Part shown: positions 50,306-61,362 of the stretch, piece by piece | Numbering within the stretch: the stretch's first letter is position 1 | Layout of the letters: each line of letters starts with the position of its first letter | Assembly (NCBI GenBank): GCA_002633005.1 | Contig: NMRA01000497.1 | Location: forward strand, 260,363 to 324,362 | Direction of reading: 5' to 3' | Length of the DNA: 64,000 nt | Source of the DNA: Phoronis australis | Lineage: Eukaryota; Phoronida; Phoronidae | Position numbers and translations under genes: made by a program | The notes under the pieces: model-generated | What the model was told of the DNA's origin: nothing | Databases searched by the model: none | The model's input: the letters and a program-made list of their open reading frames with translations, nothing else

Positions 50306-50416
50306 ATGGGTAAATTTCTTAAAAATCTTCGGGCATGTTTATCATGTCTTTGTTGTCAACTTTTGTGCATAAAGAGTACAGCAGTGGACGACGACGACGA
50401 GATTCTTGAAAATGAG
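50306..50416 (+). CDS. Kinase gene proposed exon 1: Cys-rich N-terminus
   Basis: 37 codons starting MGKFLKNLRACLSCLCC. GAG is followed by GCAAGT, a strong GC-AG donor. Phase 0 fits the acceptor TTCCAG at 52582. Reading on ends at 50528-50530. The link to the kinase is an inference from phase and position. Confidence 0.45.
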
Positions 50417-53400
50417 GCAAGTAAAAATTTATCAAATGAGAAAAAATATGCCATGGACTTCATTCTCTCTTGCAATATTTGCGAAAAATGCATAAAATGC
50501 AGCGACGGATTCAACCTCCGGGTTAATTAGTTAAAGACCAGAAATATTATAAGCTATTCAAAAATAATTTTAGGTTGTGCTTGATGTTAATCTAAAATAC
50601 GCTTGAATGATGGCTATTACTAGACGACAGGGCAGGAAAGTAAACCTTCCGGCTGTCTACTCGAGAAATCTCGGCATTTCTAAAGATGTTCAACTCATCT
50701 CGCACGGGAATCCATCACTCCATTTCGTCCCAATGCTTTTTCTCGTGCGGTTATTCCTCCAATGTGCTTCGCCTCTTCGTTACTATTTCTCGCATACTCA
50801 GGACATTAACTTTTAGTTTTTTGCGCGCCGGCTTTGATCAGCAATACACGACACAGGTTTCGACGATCTTCACGGTGTCTAGTAGCGAAACATCGAGCTG
50901 ATGAAGTCGCCCCCCAATTTCAGATAACTTTGACTGGAAACCATTGTAAGGAATTGGAGATTTATAACAAAATCATAACGGATTTTGCAGTTAACTTCAT
51001 GAAGTCAATACTCCCCAGAATTTGCCCACAAAATATATTTTCCGGCAGTAAAACCGATTGTTTCCTTTTAATGTATTGATGAAAATGTTAACAAGCCAGT
51101 CCTATTTGTTCTTAACTGCTATTTGAAGAACAGTAAAATATTCATGCTAGAATATTATTATGTACAAACCATTATCTGCCTATCAAGCGAATTTGGTTTT
51201 CGCAATTTTTTTCTCTGTCCTATTTCAAAATATCAAAAAGTCATTAAGTGGACACAGTTATTTTCTGTCCGACCATTTCACCATTCGATCATATCAAAAT
51301 AAACTGCATAACATTAAATTACCTTTGAACCCACCTGTAGCAAGAGACTGATGACCGTTCAACTTTCTTGAAGCGTTATCCAAACATAGCCCATTTTTTC
51401 AAAACAGTAATCAGATTGTTTAGATAGTGAATCCGATTTCTGTCCCAGATACAAAATGTGATTGAACTTGCTACATGTATGTCAAGTGGACCGATGCCAT
51501 TGTATGCTGAGACTGGCGAAGGCACAAATTGACAAATTGCCAAATAAACTACCGCTTTTGGAAACGAAATGACAGTAGGGACGGTCTTGCGAATGATAAA
51601 GACTGCATTCATTCTGAAGCTAGAAGGGGGGAGGGGTGGCGGAGAGGGACTAGTCCCTTAAATCAGAGTGACGTAATTCCCTGAAACGTATGCCGACCTA
51701 TCATCCGTGACTCAATAATGGATATCCCTCGGTAGTCTGTATTTTTAAAACGGTGATTTCGTCAAATTTCTTCAATCAACAACAGCGTTGAGGTGAGCAA
51801 GGTGCTTAGGCAAAAGAAAGTTTTATGTTGTGGGCAATTGAAGGCTTTCTGCTCAGAACTACGGGAGAGGTTTTCAAGTCAATGCAGTCTCTGTACGTAC
51901 GCAGACGCCTGAATGCCTCCCGGCTTGTCCGTAGTAAAAATCGTCATTTATTCTTAACATCTGAAAGTCAATAATCTTGAACAAGTTCAGAATTGCTTAA
52001 AATTGGTTCAGTTTTTGCTAAGACGTTCACAGTTGCAGATTTAGGGGAGGGGGCAAGGGGGACATGGCCCCTCTAAAATTCACCCAGGTTCAATTTGGCA
52101 GTTCGGGGGTACGAATATCTGACGAGCACAATCCCGGCTAACACTCTGCCCTGATCCCCCTGACTCAAAATCCTGAATCCGCCCCTGGTTCAGATGAGCG
52201 AAAAGATCTAATTTTACATAATACACAACAACATTTCTAAAGTCAACCTAAGAACTAAAAACCTATACTTTTCTTGACATGCCATGCTATGTGTTTCTTT
52301 GAAAGACGTTTTCAAACACTGAGGGGCTATAGATCTTATTCACGCACTCACCATTTAAAAGTGGTACTCTTTGTAGTTAAAGAAAGGCAAACGCATTTGA
52401 GACATGAATATTAACGAGGCATGCGAAAAAAATCACACTTTGCACTGTGATTAAGCGCGAAATGCATTGTTTTTAAAACCTAAACAGAGGCTCACTTTTG
52501 AAATATCTACTGCTTGAATAAGGTGCATTGACCTGCAAAATAGTGGAAACCGTATTAATTACCCTTTTCCAAACAATTCCAGTTGTCCACAGACGCTGTT
52601 GCGAACAAATCTACAAAAAATGTCGCATTCGACGACATGACAGACAGAAAGAAGTACAGGGTTAGACCCTCGAGTCTGCCGCTGGTCACAGCGCCGAATA
52701 TCTCGGTGAAACCCCCAGAGTCGTCGTTCAATTTCATGCAGCTGCTGAAGCCTGTTTCTCTCGTACAGTTCTTTGTCAGCGGGTTGAAAATTTTCACCGA
52801 TGCCTTCGAGACGAGATACGCAAATCGCCCTAGTCGTCTATTCCGTTCTGTACCGTACGTTTTCCAGAAATTAAGTTTTCAAGTTTGTCGACAAGTCGGG
52901 ATATGCTACAGCGAGTTCTGTTGCAACGTGAGCGGTGTTAAATTAAAAATCAAGTGTAGAACAATATCGTGCATTACGAAAACAAGGATAGGGATTCAGC
53001 GATTGGCGGTAAAGGACGGCATAATACAGAGATCAACATCATGCTTCGCCTCTATAGTCCCAAAATTCATAACACAATCGGAATGGATCGTTGTGGGCAG
53101 GGCTAAGAGTTACCCAGTAAGGAAATTTATGTCATCAAAGCTCCGGCAAGTAAAGTCGTGCGACCCGAATGTATTGCGAAGGGCGTTTGGGTTTCAATAT
53201 ATTCGAAAAGCCAAATCCTACGTCTCAAACGTACATGTAATTCGTCGACCGCTTGAATTCATGAATAGACGCGGCACGTTTAACCCACCCAGACCTCGAA
53301 AACGTCGAATGTCGCCGGCGCAAAAACAACAACGCAGGCGAATCCGTTGTTTCAGCATGCCGACCCGGCATAATCCGAGAGCGATTGCTCAAGAGAGATT

Positions 53401-55667
53401 TCGTCAGTTGCAGTCCCACAGACAACCTTCTGTTGGAAACTGGGCCCCTTATTACGTAAGATCACCTATAGCTGTAAAACCTGACGCAGACATGCCGCAG
53501 TCTATTCTTGCTGACGTGAACGAAAATTGGGTCAGAAAAATGTTCAGAAAACGGAAGCCAAAGACGAGTTATCTGCCAAAGAGAGCATTCAGGTAACTTT
53601 TAATTTCCATTGCTCACTAATTTGAAGTAAATTGGACTTTTGTTGCACTTTTTTACTAATTTATGAGTGTAAGAATTCTGGGTTATCCCAATATTTGAGT
53701 CAATAATTGGATTTAAACAAAAATAGTGGCAACACAAACGATTTTCTACATAAATACAATATTCTAAAGCACAACACGTAAACAGACCGGTTTTAGGATG
53801 AACAGGTGGTACGAGGAATCATAAAAGAAATCCCTAAAAACACACTCCAGGCATCGTGTAGACTGGTGCTATGGACCTGCCTCATACGTTCTTTGCAGTA
53901 ATTGCGCGGACCCGTCGCGAAATTGAGGAATTTGAGCCAACATATCCAACCAGCTAAACTGACAAATCTAAGTCGGTTCAACATTTTTTCTCTTTACAGA
54001 TATGATGTAAGAGGAGACGGGGATTACCACGTGATCGGCGAAGGAATTTCAGGCAAAGTGTGCCTTGGGACTTTCGTAAATGACGCAACGGGTATTGAAC
54101 AAAAAGCTTGTGTCAAAAATTACGTGCATGAACACGACGTGAACTCAACAGCTGAAACGGAATACCGATGTCTACGGACCCTTGCTCGGTACAGATGCGC
54201 CCCTAAACCGTTCGGCTTGTATTTGACACCAGCGGTTGACGACGAAGCCCCACCGATAGTTGGTCTTGTCATGGAACTAATAGACGGTTTCACACTAGCA
54301 GATTACATAGACCACCATCTTGCAAATGTGGACGAGGTATCGCTGCCTATTCCAGAAATTGTGCAGGTATTGCTAAAAGCCGCAAAAGCAGTTCATCGTG
54401 CTCACAGAAGAGATATATTGCTTAATGACATCCACACCGAGAATGTAATGGTGGAACGACAAACCAACGAAGTGAAGTTGATTGATTTTGGACATGCGAC
54501 CATAAAGAAAGGTTTCCGGTAAGCGGATTTGTTAAGAACAAACGCCGCGTGTCCTTGCATTCTCTCGGTTATCAATGATCGTTGAAAATCCACATAATTC
54601 CCAGAAAAACCTGAAAGAAAAATGAAACGTTGAAAAATCTTGTCTAGTTTCAATTCAAATCAACCAAAATAGTAAAACGACTAGAAGAAGGAAATATAAA
54701 ACAGATGGAAATTAATATTGTAACATGTACACTGAAGAGCTAATGTACTAAGCTGTAGAAGACTTGATCAATAGGCATGTAAACCAGACAGTCGGAGGGT
54801 CATTCATGAGGCGTACAAAAAGAATCACAGAAGGATTGTTAAAATTTACAAGTCTGGCATTATCATGGATGAAATTTGACTATATTTTCTATTGCAGTAG
54901 TAGGAATGATAGGTATTTTCTGTTCAAGTAAGGGTGCGTTCCGTGGACCCAAGCGTCTAACGAAAAATCAAAATCACGCAATACTCGCGCTTATTAGTGT
55001 TCACTTGCAATAATGGAAGTAATCGAAGTGATTCCTCGGCCAGCTCGAGATGCTGAATCATGGGATAAAATTTGCTGTCACCGTTCCACATGCGACGATT
55101 TCTTTGCCGCAAGTGAAGCGTAAACAGCTTATATCTAAAGAACTCAACTGTTGCTTTGGTCCACCTACTCTTGTGAAAATGCTCTTAGTTTGTTCCTTAT
55201 TAAAAATAGTAGATTTCTAGATTAAGAATTAGCTGACAGTTAGATCATTTAAGAAAGTTTGTTATGGCTGGTTATTTTGTTGTAGCAAGGTAGCCAAGAC
55301 ACGAGCCTCTTGTAAACGATGTTAGACGCAGTGGTTGTTTTACTAATAGTGTGTCTTTAGGTAGTACAAGTAACTACTGACAGATGTCTCTTTATTCAGA
55401 TACGGCAGCAACGCATGTGAGCACCTGGCACCCGAGGTTCGCGACGGGGAGTTAACATCCGTGCTCACGGATGTTTATTCGTTTGGAGTTAGCATTATCG
55501 ACGTTTGTCATGCCTTGCGAGAAAAAACTCCTGCCATTTACAAAGAAGCGATACACACCCTCCTGTTTCTAGGATTGCAATGCCGGTCGGATGACACAAA
55601 AAGCCGGCCACAAAACATGCTGTCAATCATAAAGAAGATTGAAGGAGTTTCAAAGATGATCACCTGA
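50306..55667 (+). CDS. Protein kinase with Cys-rich N-terminus and atypical catalytic loop
   Basis: Exons 50306-50416, 52583-53592, 54000-54518 and 55400-55667 join in phase to 1908 nt (635 residues). Residues 11-21 carry five Cys, a possible palmitoylation cluster. Residues about 38-373 are a Lys/Arg-rich region without a known domain. The kinase domain (about 383-625) has a Gly-rich loop GEGISGKVCLG, Lys 413 (ACVKNY), a candidate alpha-C Glu (426 or 428), catalytic loop LNDIHTEN with Asp 517 and Asn 522, DFG at 536-538, and APE at 557-559. The HRD His and Arg are replaced by Leu and Asn, and the loop Lys by His 519, so activity may be altered. The nearest type known to me is the HND-loop kinases of invertebrate deuterostomes, but the family is unassigned. 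The first exon and its GC donor are inferred. Otherwise the start would be the Met at 52637 or an unseen exon. Confidence 0.75.
50417..52582 (+). other. Proposed kinase intron 1
   Basis: 2.2 kb. It holds the miniature repeat at 52030-52187 and short frames at 50607-51351 without recognisable content. Confidence 0.4.
52030..52187. repeat. hAT-like miniature repeat (MITE), full-length copy
   Basis: 158 bp, the same length as the copy at 48821, with diverged ends CAGTTGCAGATTTAG and CTGAATCCGCCCCTG. GTTCA flanks both sides, perhaps part of a target duplication. Confidence 0.8.
52583..53592 (+). CDS. Kinase gene exon 2: long basic region
   Basis: A single open exon of 1010 nt, rich in Arg/Lys (for example RPRKRRMSPAQKQQRRR), ending in phase 2 before GTAACT. 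An in-frame TAA at 52556-52558 shows the exon cannot extend much upstream, and TTCCAG just before 52583 serves as acceptor. First internal Met codon at 52637. Confidence 0.8.
54000..54518 (+). CDS. Kinase gene exon 3: N-lobe to DFG
   Basis: Acceptor CTTTACAG, donor GTAAGC. It contains the Gly-rich loop, VAIK-type Lys, hinge VMELIDGFTL, catalytic loop and LIDFGHA. Confidence 0.93.
54519..55399 (+). other. Kinase gene intron 3
   Basis: 881 bp, GT-AG, nothing recognised. Confidence 0.7.
55400..55667 (+). CDS. Kinase gene exon 4: C-lobe
   Basis: Acceptor TTATTCAG. It contains HLAPEV and LTDVYSFGVSI, standard for helix F, and ends in TGA. CRSDDTKSRP matches the conserved Arg near the C-lobe end. 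Confidence 0.93.
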
Positions 55668-57339
55668 AGAAGGTCAAAGGTCGAGGCTGTGATTGGAAAG
55701 TGTGATGGATGTCATGAACCGTCACTGCCGTTTTGAGGAGTGAATGAGAGAATGGACTCATATCTTTATTATTTTCAAATTTTATTCGTTAAAATTTATT
55801 CAAATGGAATATTTTTGTTTTAAACGTTCTCTTATTCTTAAATATTGAGTTTAATCAAGTGGAAAAATTTCAACAATGCAACGTAATAGGCGTCGTCATC
55901 ATTGCCACCGTTTCCAATCGTTCTCGTTATCACAGAGCAACTGTGTGGAGTTATAACTCCACTATACGTCATGATGGGCTGGCTTTCACAAACAGAAAAT
56001 TAAATCTGCGTAAAAGGCAGTGTTGTAGTGGGGCGTAGGCGCATGTAGGCGCAGCCAACCACTTTTTGGCATTTGAACGTAGTGCCTACACACTGTAAGT
56101 TACGTTCATTGCTCATGGTTTATACGGTGGGCTTTGGGCGCCTACTCTTACCTCTAATTTTACCACTGCAGCACTGGTAAAAGGATTGTTTTTAGACATG
56201 TATGTTAAAACATGCATGTTTAATTCAAACTGTCAAATAGAATGTCCGTTTATGTGGGTCACGATATTGTTGAAACAATCGAAACTGAAGCAATCGCGGT
56301 TGCAGTCCAAAGCTCCGCTAGCGTAGCTGAATCAAACTCCGCCATTGAATTCAGCGAATGTTTGGAAGACAGCGTCAAGAATTGGCGCCTTGTTGTACAT
56401 TCACACAAACACACTTCTGGACTGGATTGCATAAAATTTCAAAATTATCCGCTGGATAAGTATGATTGTTGCATGACGTCAGGTGCACGAGAAAGGTTAG
56501 AATTTCCGGGTTGTGGTTAGCATTGCCAAATTATTAGCGTGAGTAGTGAAGGAAACGCATATGCCGAAACCAGTGTTAAAAACCATAATGATGAGCCAGA
56601 AAAAGGAATTACACTGAAGATCAAAAGAACCAGTGGCAGATTTAGAGGTTTTCCAAGGATGCCATAGCCCTTCCCCCCTAAAATTCTTTCAATTTCTATT
56701 TGGCAGTTCGGATCAGTGCGAATGTCTGACGGGCAAAATCCTCACCTAAAACTTTGGTCTCCCCCCAACTCAAAAACCTGGATCTGCCCCTGCATTACGG
56801 GGAATGGTCTTCTTGACGACCGCTATATAGATTCCGTCTTCCGACCATGATGGGAAGTGCCAGATGTCATTTCAAGTAATTGTCACCCGAAAAACTATTT
56901 TCTACACATCTAAACAATTTTCAGAAGACGACATTGGTATATGAAAATCAAGCAGACGTACACTGGTTAAAAGATAAGATGCCGTGGCAGATTAGTCCGA
57001 AAAACATTTAGACCCATGGCACGGACATACGATTGTCATATAATATAAGCGGAGCGTCAGAGACCGAATTTGCTTATTATTTCTGACTTTTTACTTGTAG
57101 AGAGTTAACATAGACGTATTGCGAAAACATTGGTTCGCGATACTTCATTGTAGGCCTACAATTGTGGGTAAGATATATGTCTACCGGTTAAGGGTGTATG
57201 CAAACACAGGCGACTTAGGCGGCCTGACGCGGCTGACAGCAAACGTAAGAACGAAACAAAAACGCGATTCTATGAATAAGGTCAGATACAGAAGTTCAGG
57301 CTGAAACACAAGTTATTGAAACAGAAGACAAGCCCTCAG
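55668..57339. other. Kinase 3' flank and unassigned DNA
   Basis: An ATTAAA variant poly(A) signal lies at 55999-56004. A 92-codon frame from ATG at 56242 to TAG at 56518-56520 has ordinary composition but no recognisable domain, so I do not call it. A miniature repeat occupies 56631-56792. Confidence 0.4.
56631..56792. repeat. hAT-like miniature repeat (MITE), full-length copy
   Basis: 162 bp from CAGTGGCAGATTTAGAGG to CTGGATCTGCCCCTG. More diverged than the copies at 48821 and 52030. Confidence 0.78.
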
Positions 57340-57440
57340 TTCTCGGAAATTAACGAGTGCAGACTTTACGACGGATGTGTGAACTCAACCACAAAGTACG
57401 AGAAGGCAAACACTGGGAATTTACAGGGCCATTACCGTTT
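57340..57440 (+). pseudogene. Possible decayed EGF-like exon
   Basis: After CCCTCAG the frame reads EINECRLYDGCVN and later ANTGN, resembling the start and middle of a calcium-binding EGF domain. Later EGF cysteines are absent (Tyr/His at likely positions) and no donor is obvious. Could be chance. Confidence 0.2.
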
Positions 57441-59864
57441 TTCACTGCCGAAGACACATTTTGGGATTCATAAGATATATTTTTTAATATTATTATCATT
57501 GACCAGAGCTATAAAACAGAAAATTCCGTTGTGGTTTTGTGATTTCATTGCAAATCGCCAATTCTCGTCTTTATCTTCGAGACTTTCGTTAAAATCAAGG
57601 CTGGTGACTACATTCAAACGCACCCCATTTATTGAATGAGTACAATTTAGCTCAGCCAGCAGAGCGTTTGGCTCGACACGAGAAGTTCAGGTTTCATTCC
57701 GCGATGGCGGTATTTTCGGAGAATGATTTTTCTCGCCGACCACGCTATTTTAAATGAAGCATTCACCTACAATATAAGCAACAGACACAATCAGAGTTAA
57801 TTCCAAGGTGCGTATGAATTGCAAATTACGAAGACAGCTACATGTACAGCGATAGCCACGAAACTGGCTGGGAGGTTCAGTGGCCAAAGCCTGATTTGAA
57901 CACTGCCCTTGGGTGATCCAAGAGCAGCACATGCCGGAATGTTTCGTACGCTTGTTCAGTGTACATGTTACGTGGTTCGGAGATGCGTTTTACGTTTCTT
58001 GCTAAAAAGAGAAACAAATTTAATCAAACCAAATTCGGCATGCTATCGTTTCAAAATAAATACTAGGGTAAAAAGTCGGATGTGAGAAGTCCTTATCTCA
58101 CATTGTATCTGTGAAATAAAAATCCAACCAATATGTATGACATTTTCACACAATTATAAAATATTTAAAGCCCTTTTTGAAGAGCAATTGAGAAAACGAG
58201 CAGCTTTTATGGTTGTTAAAATACAATCGGTTTTTGGCATTTCGATTTAAAAAACATAAAACTTTAAACTTAGTTTTCACTCGATGTGTTGCAAATTTTT
58301 TATTAAGGCGTAGTTCACTAGACGTTCCAGTGCTTTACAATTAGCTTAATGACAACTCGCCAAATGCGACCTAGGGAAAATCCCAGGTCTCCAAATAAAA
58401 ACTGAGGGCGCCAAAACATCGTACCGTTTTCGTCTCCGCCACATTCCATTTTCCCGTAAATATGGACCATCCAATCTCTAACTCAATTCCTTTTACCTAC
58501 CGAGAACGCAGCCGATCGGAATCACCGGAGGCGCACGATTCATGGTACAACCTTGTCCGCTTTTTGCCGAACAATTCCGACTTCCGTCTGTTTATTTCCT
58601 GTTGTAATTTAAGCACGTGTTACAGATGTGCTGGCTGTGGGTCGCAAATGCACTTATTTCAGGAAATAAACGAACAGTTCTGAACCAAAGGTATTAAATC
58701 TAAAAATGTGATAAATATAAACTTTGGAAGTCACCAAAAATTTTCAACGAATTTCGGGGAATTATCATTTGACTTTGATGCTCGTTGTGGCGACTTCGTG
58801 GCCACTTGCCGGGATTTTTCCAAGGCCACCAAGCACAATCTGAAATTGAATTTGCGAGCTGAAGATCGCCAAATCGATCACGGTTTTATATTTTGATTAA
58901 TAATTACTTTACCGAAAAAAATCATATTACATGACGGAAACTGGAATTTAATTTTTAGCTACAGTACATTCACACGACTATAAATTTTAAACTTTTCAGC
59001 TAAATCGTTTCAGCGAAAACGTTTTACCTCGAACGTTTTCATCGGACAATGTAGACTTCAAAATAAACAAGACTAGGACTTCAATATTACATACACAATA
59101 TGATCATGCAATTTCAAGGTTTTCATTATATAATATTTCTGCTGCTTGAGACTATTTGCTTTTCTGTGATCACGTTGGAATGTTGCTAACCGTAACAATG
59201 AGTCACTCGTTGACCAATTGGGGTCGCTGAAGTCATAACACCACCATTGCGATTATTGACTTCATTTTGAGTGTTTCTGTTTACAGTAATTCACTTTGCA
59301 TGTTCCGACAAGTAACAGTAGTGTAGAGACGACAGTACGTTGGAAATTAGAAATACTTTCATATTCGAAGCAATGAAATAAGCATCGTAATTCTTTAAGT
59401 ACTGTTCCACAAATTTCACTGGGAAATAACAGTAGATAGTGGATTTGTTATCAATGGTAAAGTGATTCTTCTTTATGTCATTGTTGGATAACACAGTTAC
59501 CGCAAGTCCGTATCATCATATGTACATGTATAATGATTCGATAAAGAGGCTCGTGTGACCACTGCATCTGATTAAAAGCATTTCATTTCCGGGGTCCCGG
59601 CTCATTTTGATTTTGATTGGATCTCAATTTTTTAACGCAATTCACTTCGCTATGGGTTTTATTTCTTTAAACATATGTATCACGATTTTGCAAGCGATTT
59701 TCCACCGTCCCCGACCCCCGTGAGAGACATGTCCAAAAAAAACTGGAGAAAAAAGCCATGCCGGACAGGGGAGAATGTCACGTGACGCAAAGAGCATATG
59801 TCGTCACATCTACTTATGGAGCTATAAGAAACAAGCGAAATTCACGATAGTTTATGAAGGAAGT
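57441..59864. other. Intergenic DNA, no supported gene
   Basis: A 73-codon frame from ATG at 58462 (MDHPISNSIPFTYRERS) looks mildly protein-like but has no convincing donor or domain. Nothing else recognised. Confidence 0.4.
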
Positions 59865-59996
59865 ACCACAGGGGGCTGGGGGACTATAGCTCCCCACTTT
59901 TTTCAGTAGTACGCCGCTCATGATCTATGGGCGGTGCACCATAGGGGAATGGGGGGCTATAGCCCCCCTCTTTTTTCAGTGCAGAGCCGCCTATGA
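59865..59996 (+). repeat. Interspersed repeat with GGGGCTATAGCCCC core (copy 3)
   Basis: Two units, the second with GGGGGGCTATAGCCCCCC and flanking GGGCGGTGCACCATAGGGG. Best-preserved of the three copies. Confidence 0.8.
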
Positions 59997-60068
59997 GTAC
60001 TCGATCATTGTAGATCTGGGTGGAGCTCTGATGCTGTCTCACGAATAGAAAAATCTAGCCAAAATAAC

Positions 60069-60148
60069 GTGTTCTCATTTAAAATACATGACAATATTTT
60101 ACTTAATCTCGCGAAGTCTTGCTTTTTAGCGGGGTCCTAGCGTAACTG
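60069..60148 (-). repeat. Interspersed repeat family C (copy 3, inverted)
   Basis: Reverse complement of 14094-14173 with few differences, including GCAAGACTTCGCGAGATTA and TTTAAATGAGAACACG. Confidence 0.75.
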
Positions 60149-61171
60149 AACTCTACCCGGCTTTCACACATGGTCTAAAATTTGTAGGTTAGATAAAATG
60201 CTGAGGTATTGCTTGAAATGCAATGCTCCATACCGACAGCAATATACCTACAAAATAGACTCTACATGTACTTTTGTGACCGTCGCAAGGCTTAATAAAC
60301 ACTCGAAACTGGCCATTGTTTGAATGGAGGGGCGTAACGTCATATTTCCTGAACAACGTTAAATAAACAGAGTCTTGTGACTCAAAAATGTTTCACCTAA
60401 TTGTTTGCTTCTTAAAATTATCTCTTAAAGAAATCAGTGTTTAACTTCCGTTTAGATCTACTATGAAGACACTTGTACTTACATATATGTGCAAAAAGTA
60501 ATGTCGATTCGCTGCAGATTGATGACTTGTTAAAACTTGCTCTCAATGTCCACCGTTTTGTTGCAAGTAGCCTACACGTACACGTCAGGTGGAGTGAAAT
60601 TTGTGTTCATGAAATCTCAGAGAACAGTGTTTTTGGGGTGCATTGCGTCCTAATTATGTGTTACAGAGAGCTCGCACGCCTCAAAATGCATAGATTGAGC
60701 ACTGGCAACAATATGGCGTCGCGTGAGCCGTGTGCTTTCACGTCTGATCTCTGTCTACATGTATAAATATACTGATGTGACACTTAAGGGAGACTTGCAA
60801 ATGGCAACGTGGCGTTTGATCACGTGGGACCGGATACCAGTGACCTCTAGAGGACGAGGAGATCATGCTTTATAACTTTTGTTTAAAACACACCACATCT
60901 AATCACAGACATTGTAAAAGGACCTCTTCGGGAATTCAAAGTCTTCCCTTATTCCATCCTCTGGGAAGACAAAGTAATTCCTGGTACAGCTAAGTGTCGA
61001 TATGCGTCACGAGACCTGCGTGATCAGCCCTCATTGATCCCTGAAAATCCCCTATTGGCTAAGGTAGAGATTTGGATTAGTCACCATGCAGCCGAAGATG
61101 CGACATTGCAATATCAACACATTCCGCTCATTTAGACTTGTTTGATTTTTGTTTGTGGGTTTATTTGACAG
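60149..61171. other. Unassigned DNA upstream of a terminal exon
   Basis: A stretch after GCTGCAG at 60518 (IDDLLKLALNVHRF) could be an exon of the gene ending at 61344, but no donor gives a clearly matching phase. Confidence 0.3.
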
Positions 61172-61344
61172 TCCATATGTTAAAAATCCAAAGCGTGCTA
61201 GACGAACTGAACAGGAAAATCATAGCCGAAGAAATGTGGAACATGCGCCTCGACGAACGTAGTCGAGTAGCCGACAACTTTACTCGGTGTCTGCGAGTCA
61301 GCTTGCAGCAAAACGGTGGGCACTTGGAGCAGATTTTGAACTAG
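61172..61344 (+). CDS. Probable 3'-terminal exon of an unknown gene
   Basis: The acceptor TTATTTGACAG precedes a frame of 2 nt plus 56 codons and TAG. It encodes a charged helical sequence (VLDELNRKIIAEEMWN, ending GGHLEQILN). AATAAA occurs at 61346-61351 and 61357-61362, right after the stop, which favours a real 3' end. Upstream exons are not identified. Alternatively it is a 55-codon ORF from the ATG at 61177. No family is recognised. Confidence 0.45.
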
Positions 61345-61345
61345 C

Positions 61346-61362
61346 AATAAAGTGTCAATAAA
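61346..61362 (+). terminator. Two AATAAA poly(A) signals
   Basis: AATAAAGTGTCAATAAA follows the stop codon at once. The 3' UTR would be only about 30-40 nt, unusually short. Confidence 0.5.

Noticed and set aside
50306-50416. Classical N-myristoylation of the kinase
   Set aside because: The start is Met-Gly, but Lys follows Gly and position 6 is Lys, so it fails the usual consensus. Cys-based lipidation is the better guess.
56242-56520. 92-codon ATG-to-stop frame downstream of the kinase
   Set aside because: No domain, splice signal or poly(A) signal supports it. Could be chance in this composition.
58462-58683. 73-codon frame starting MDHPISN
   Set aside because: Composition is protein-like, but no good donor or homologous motif was found.
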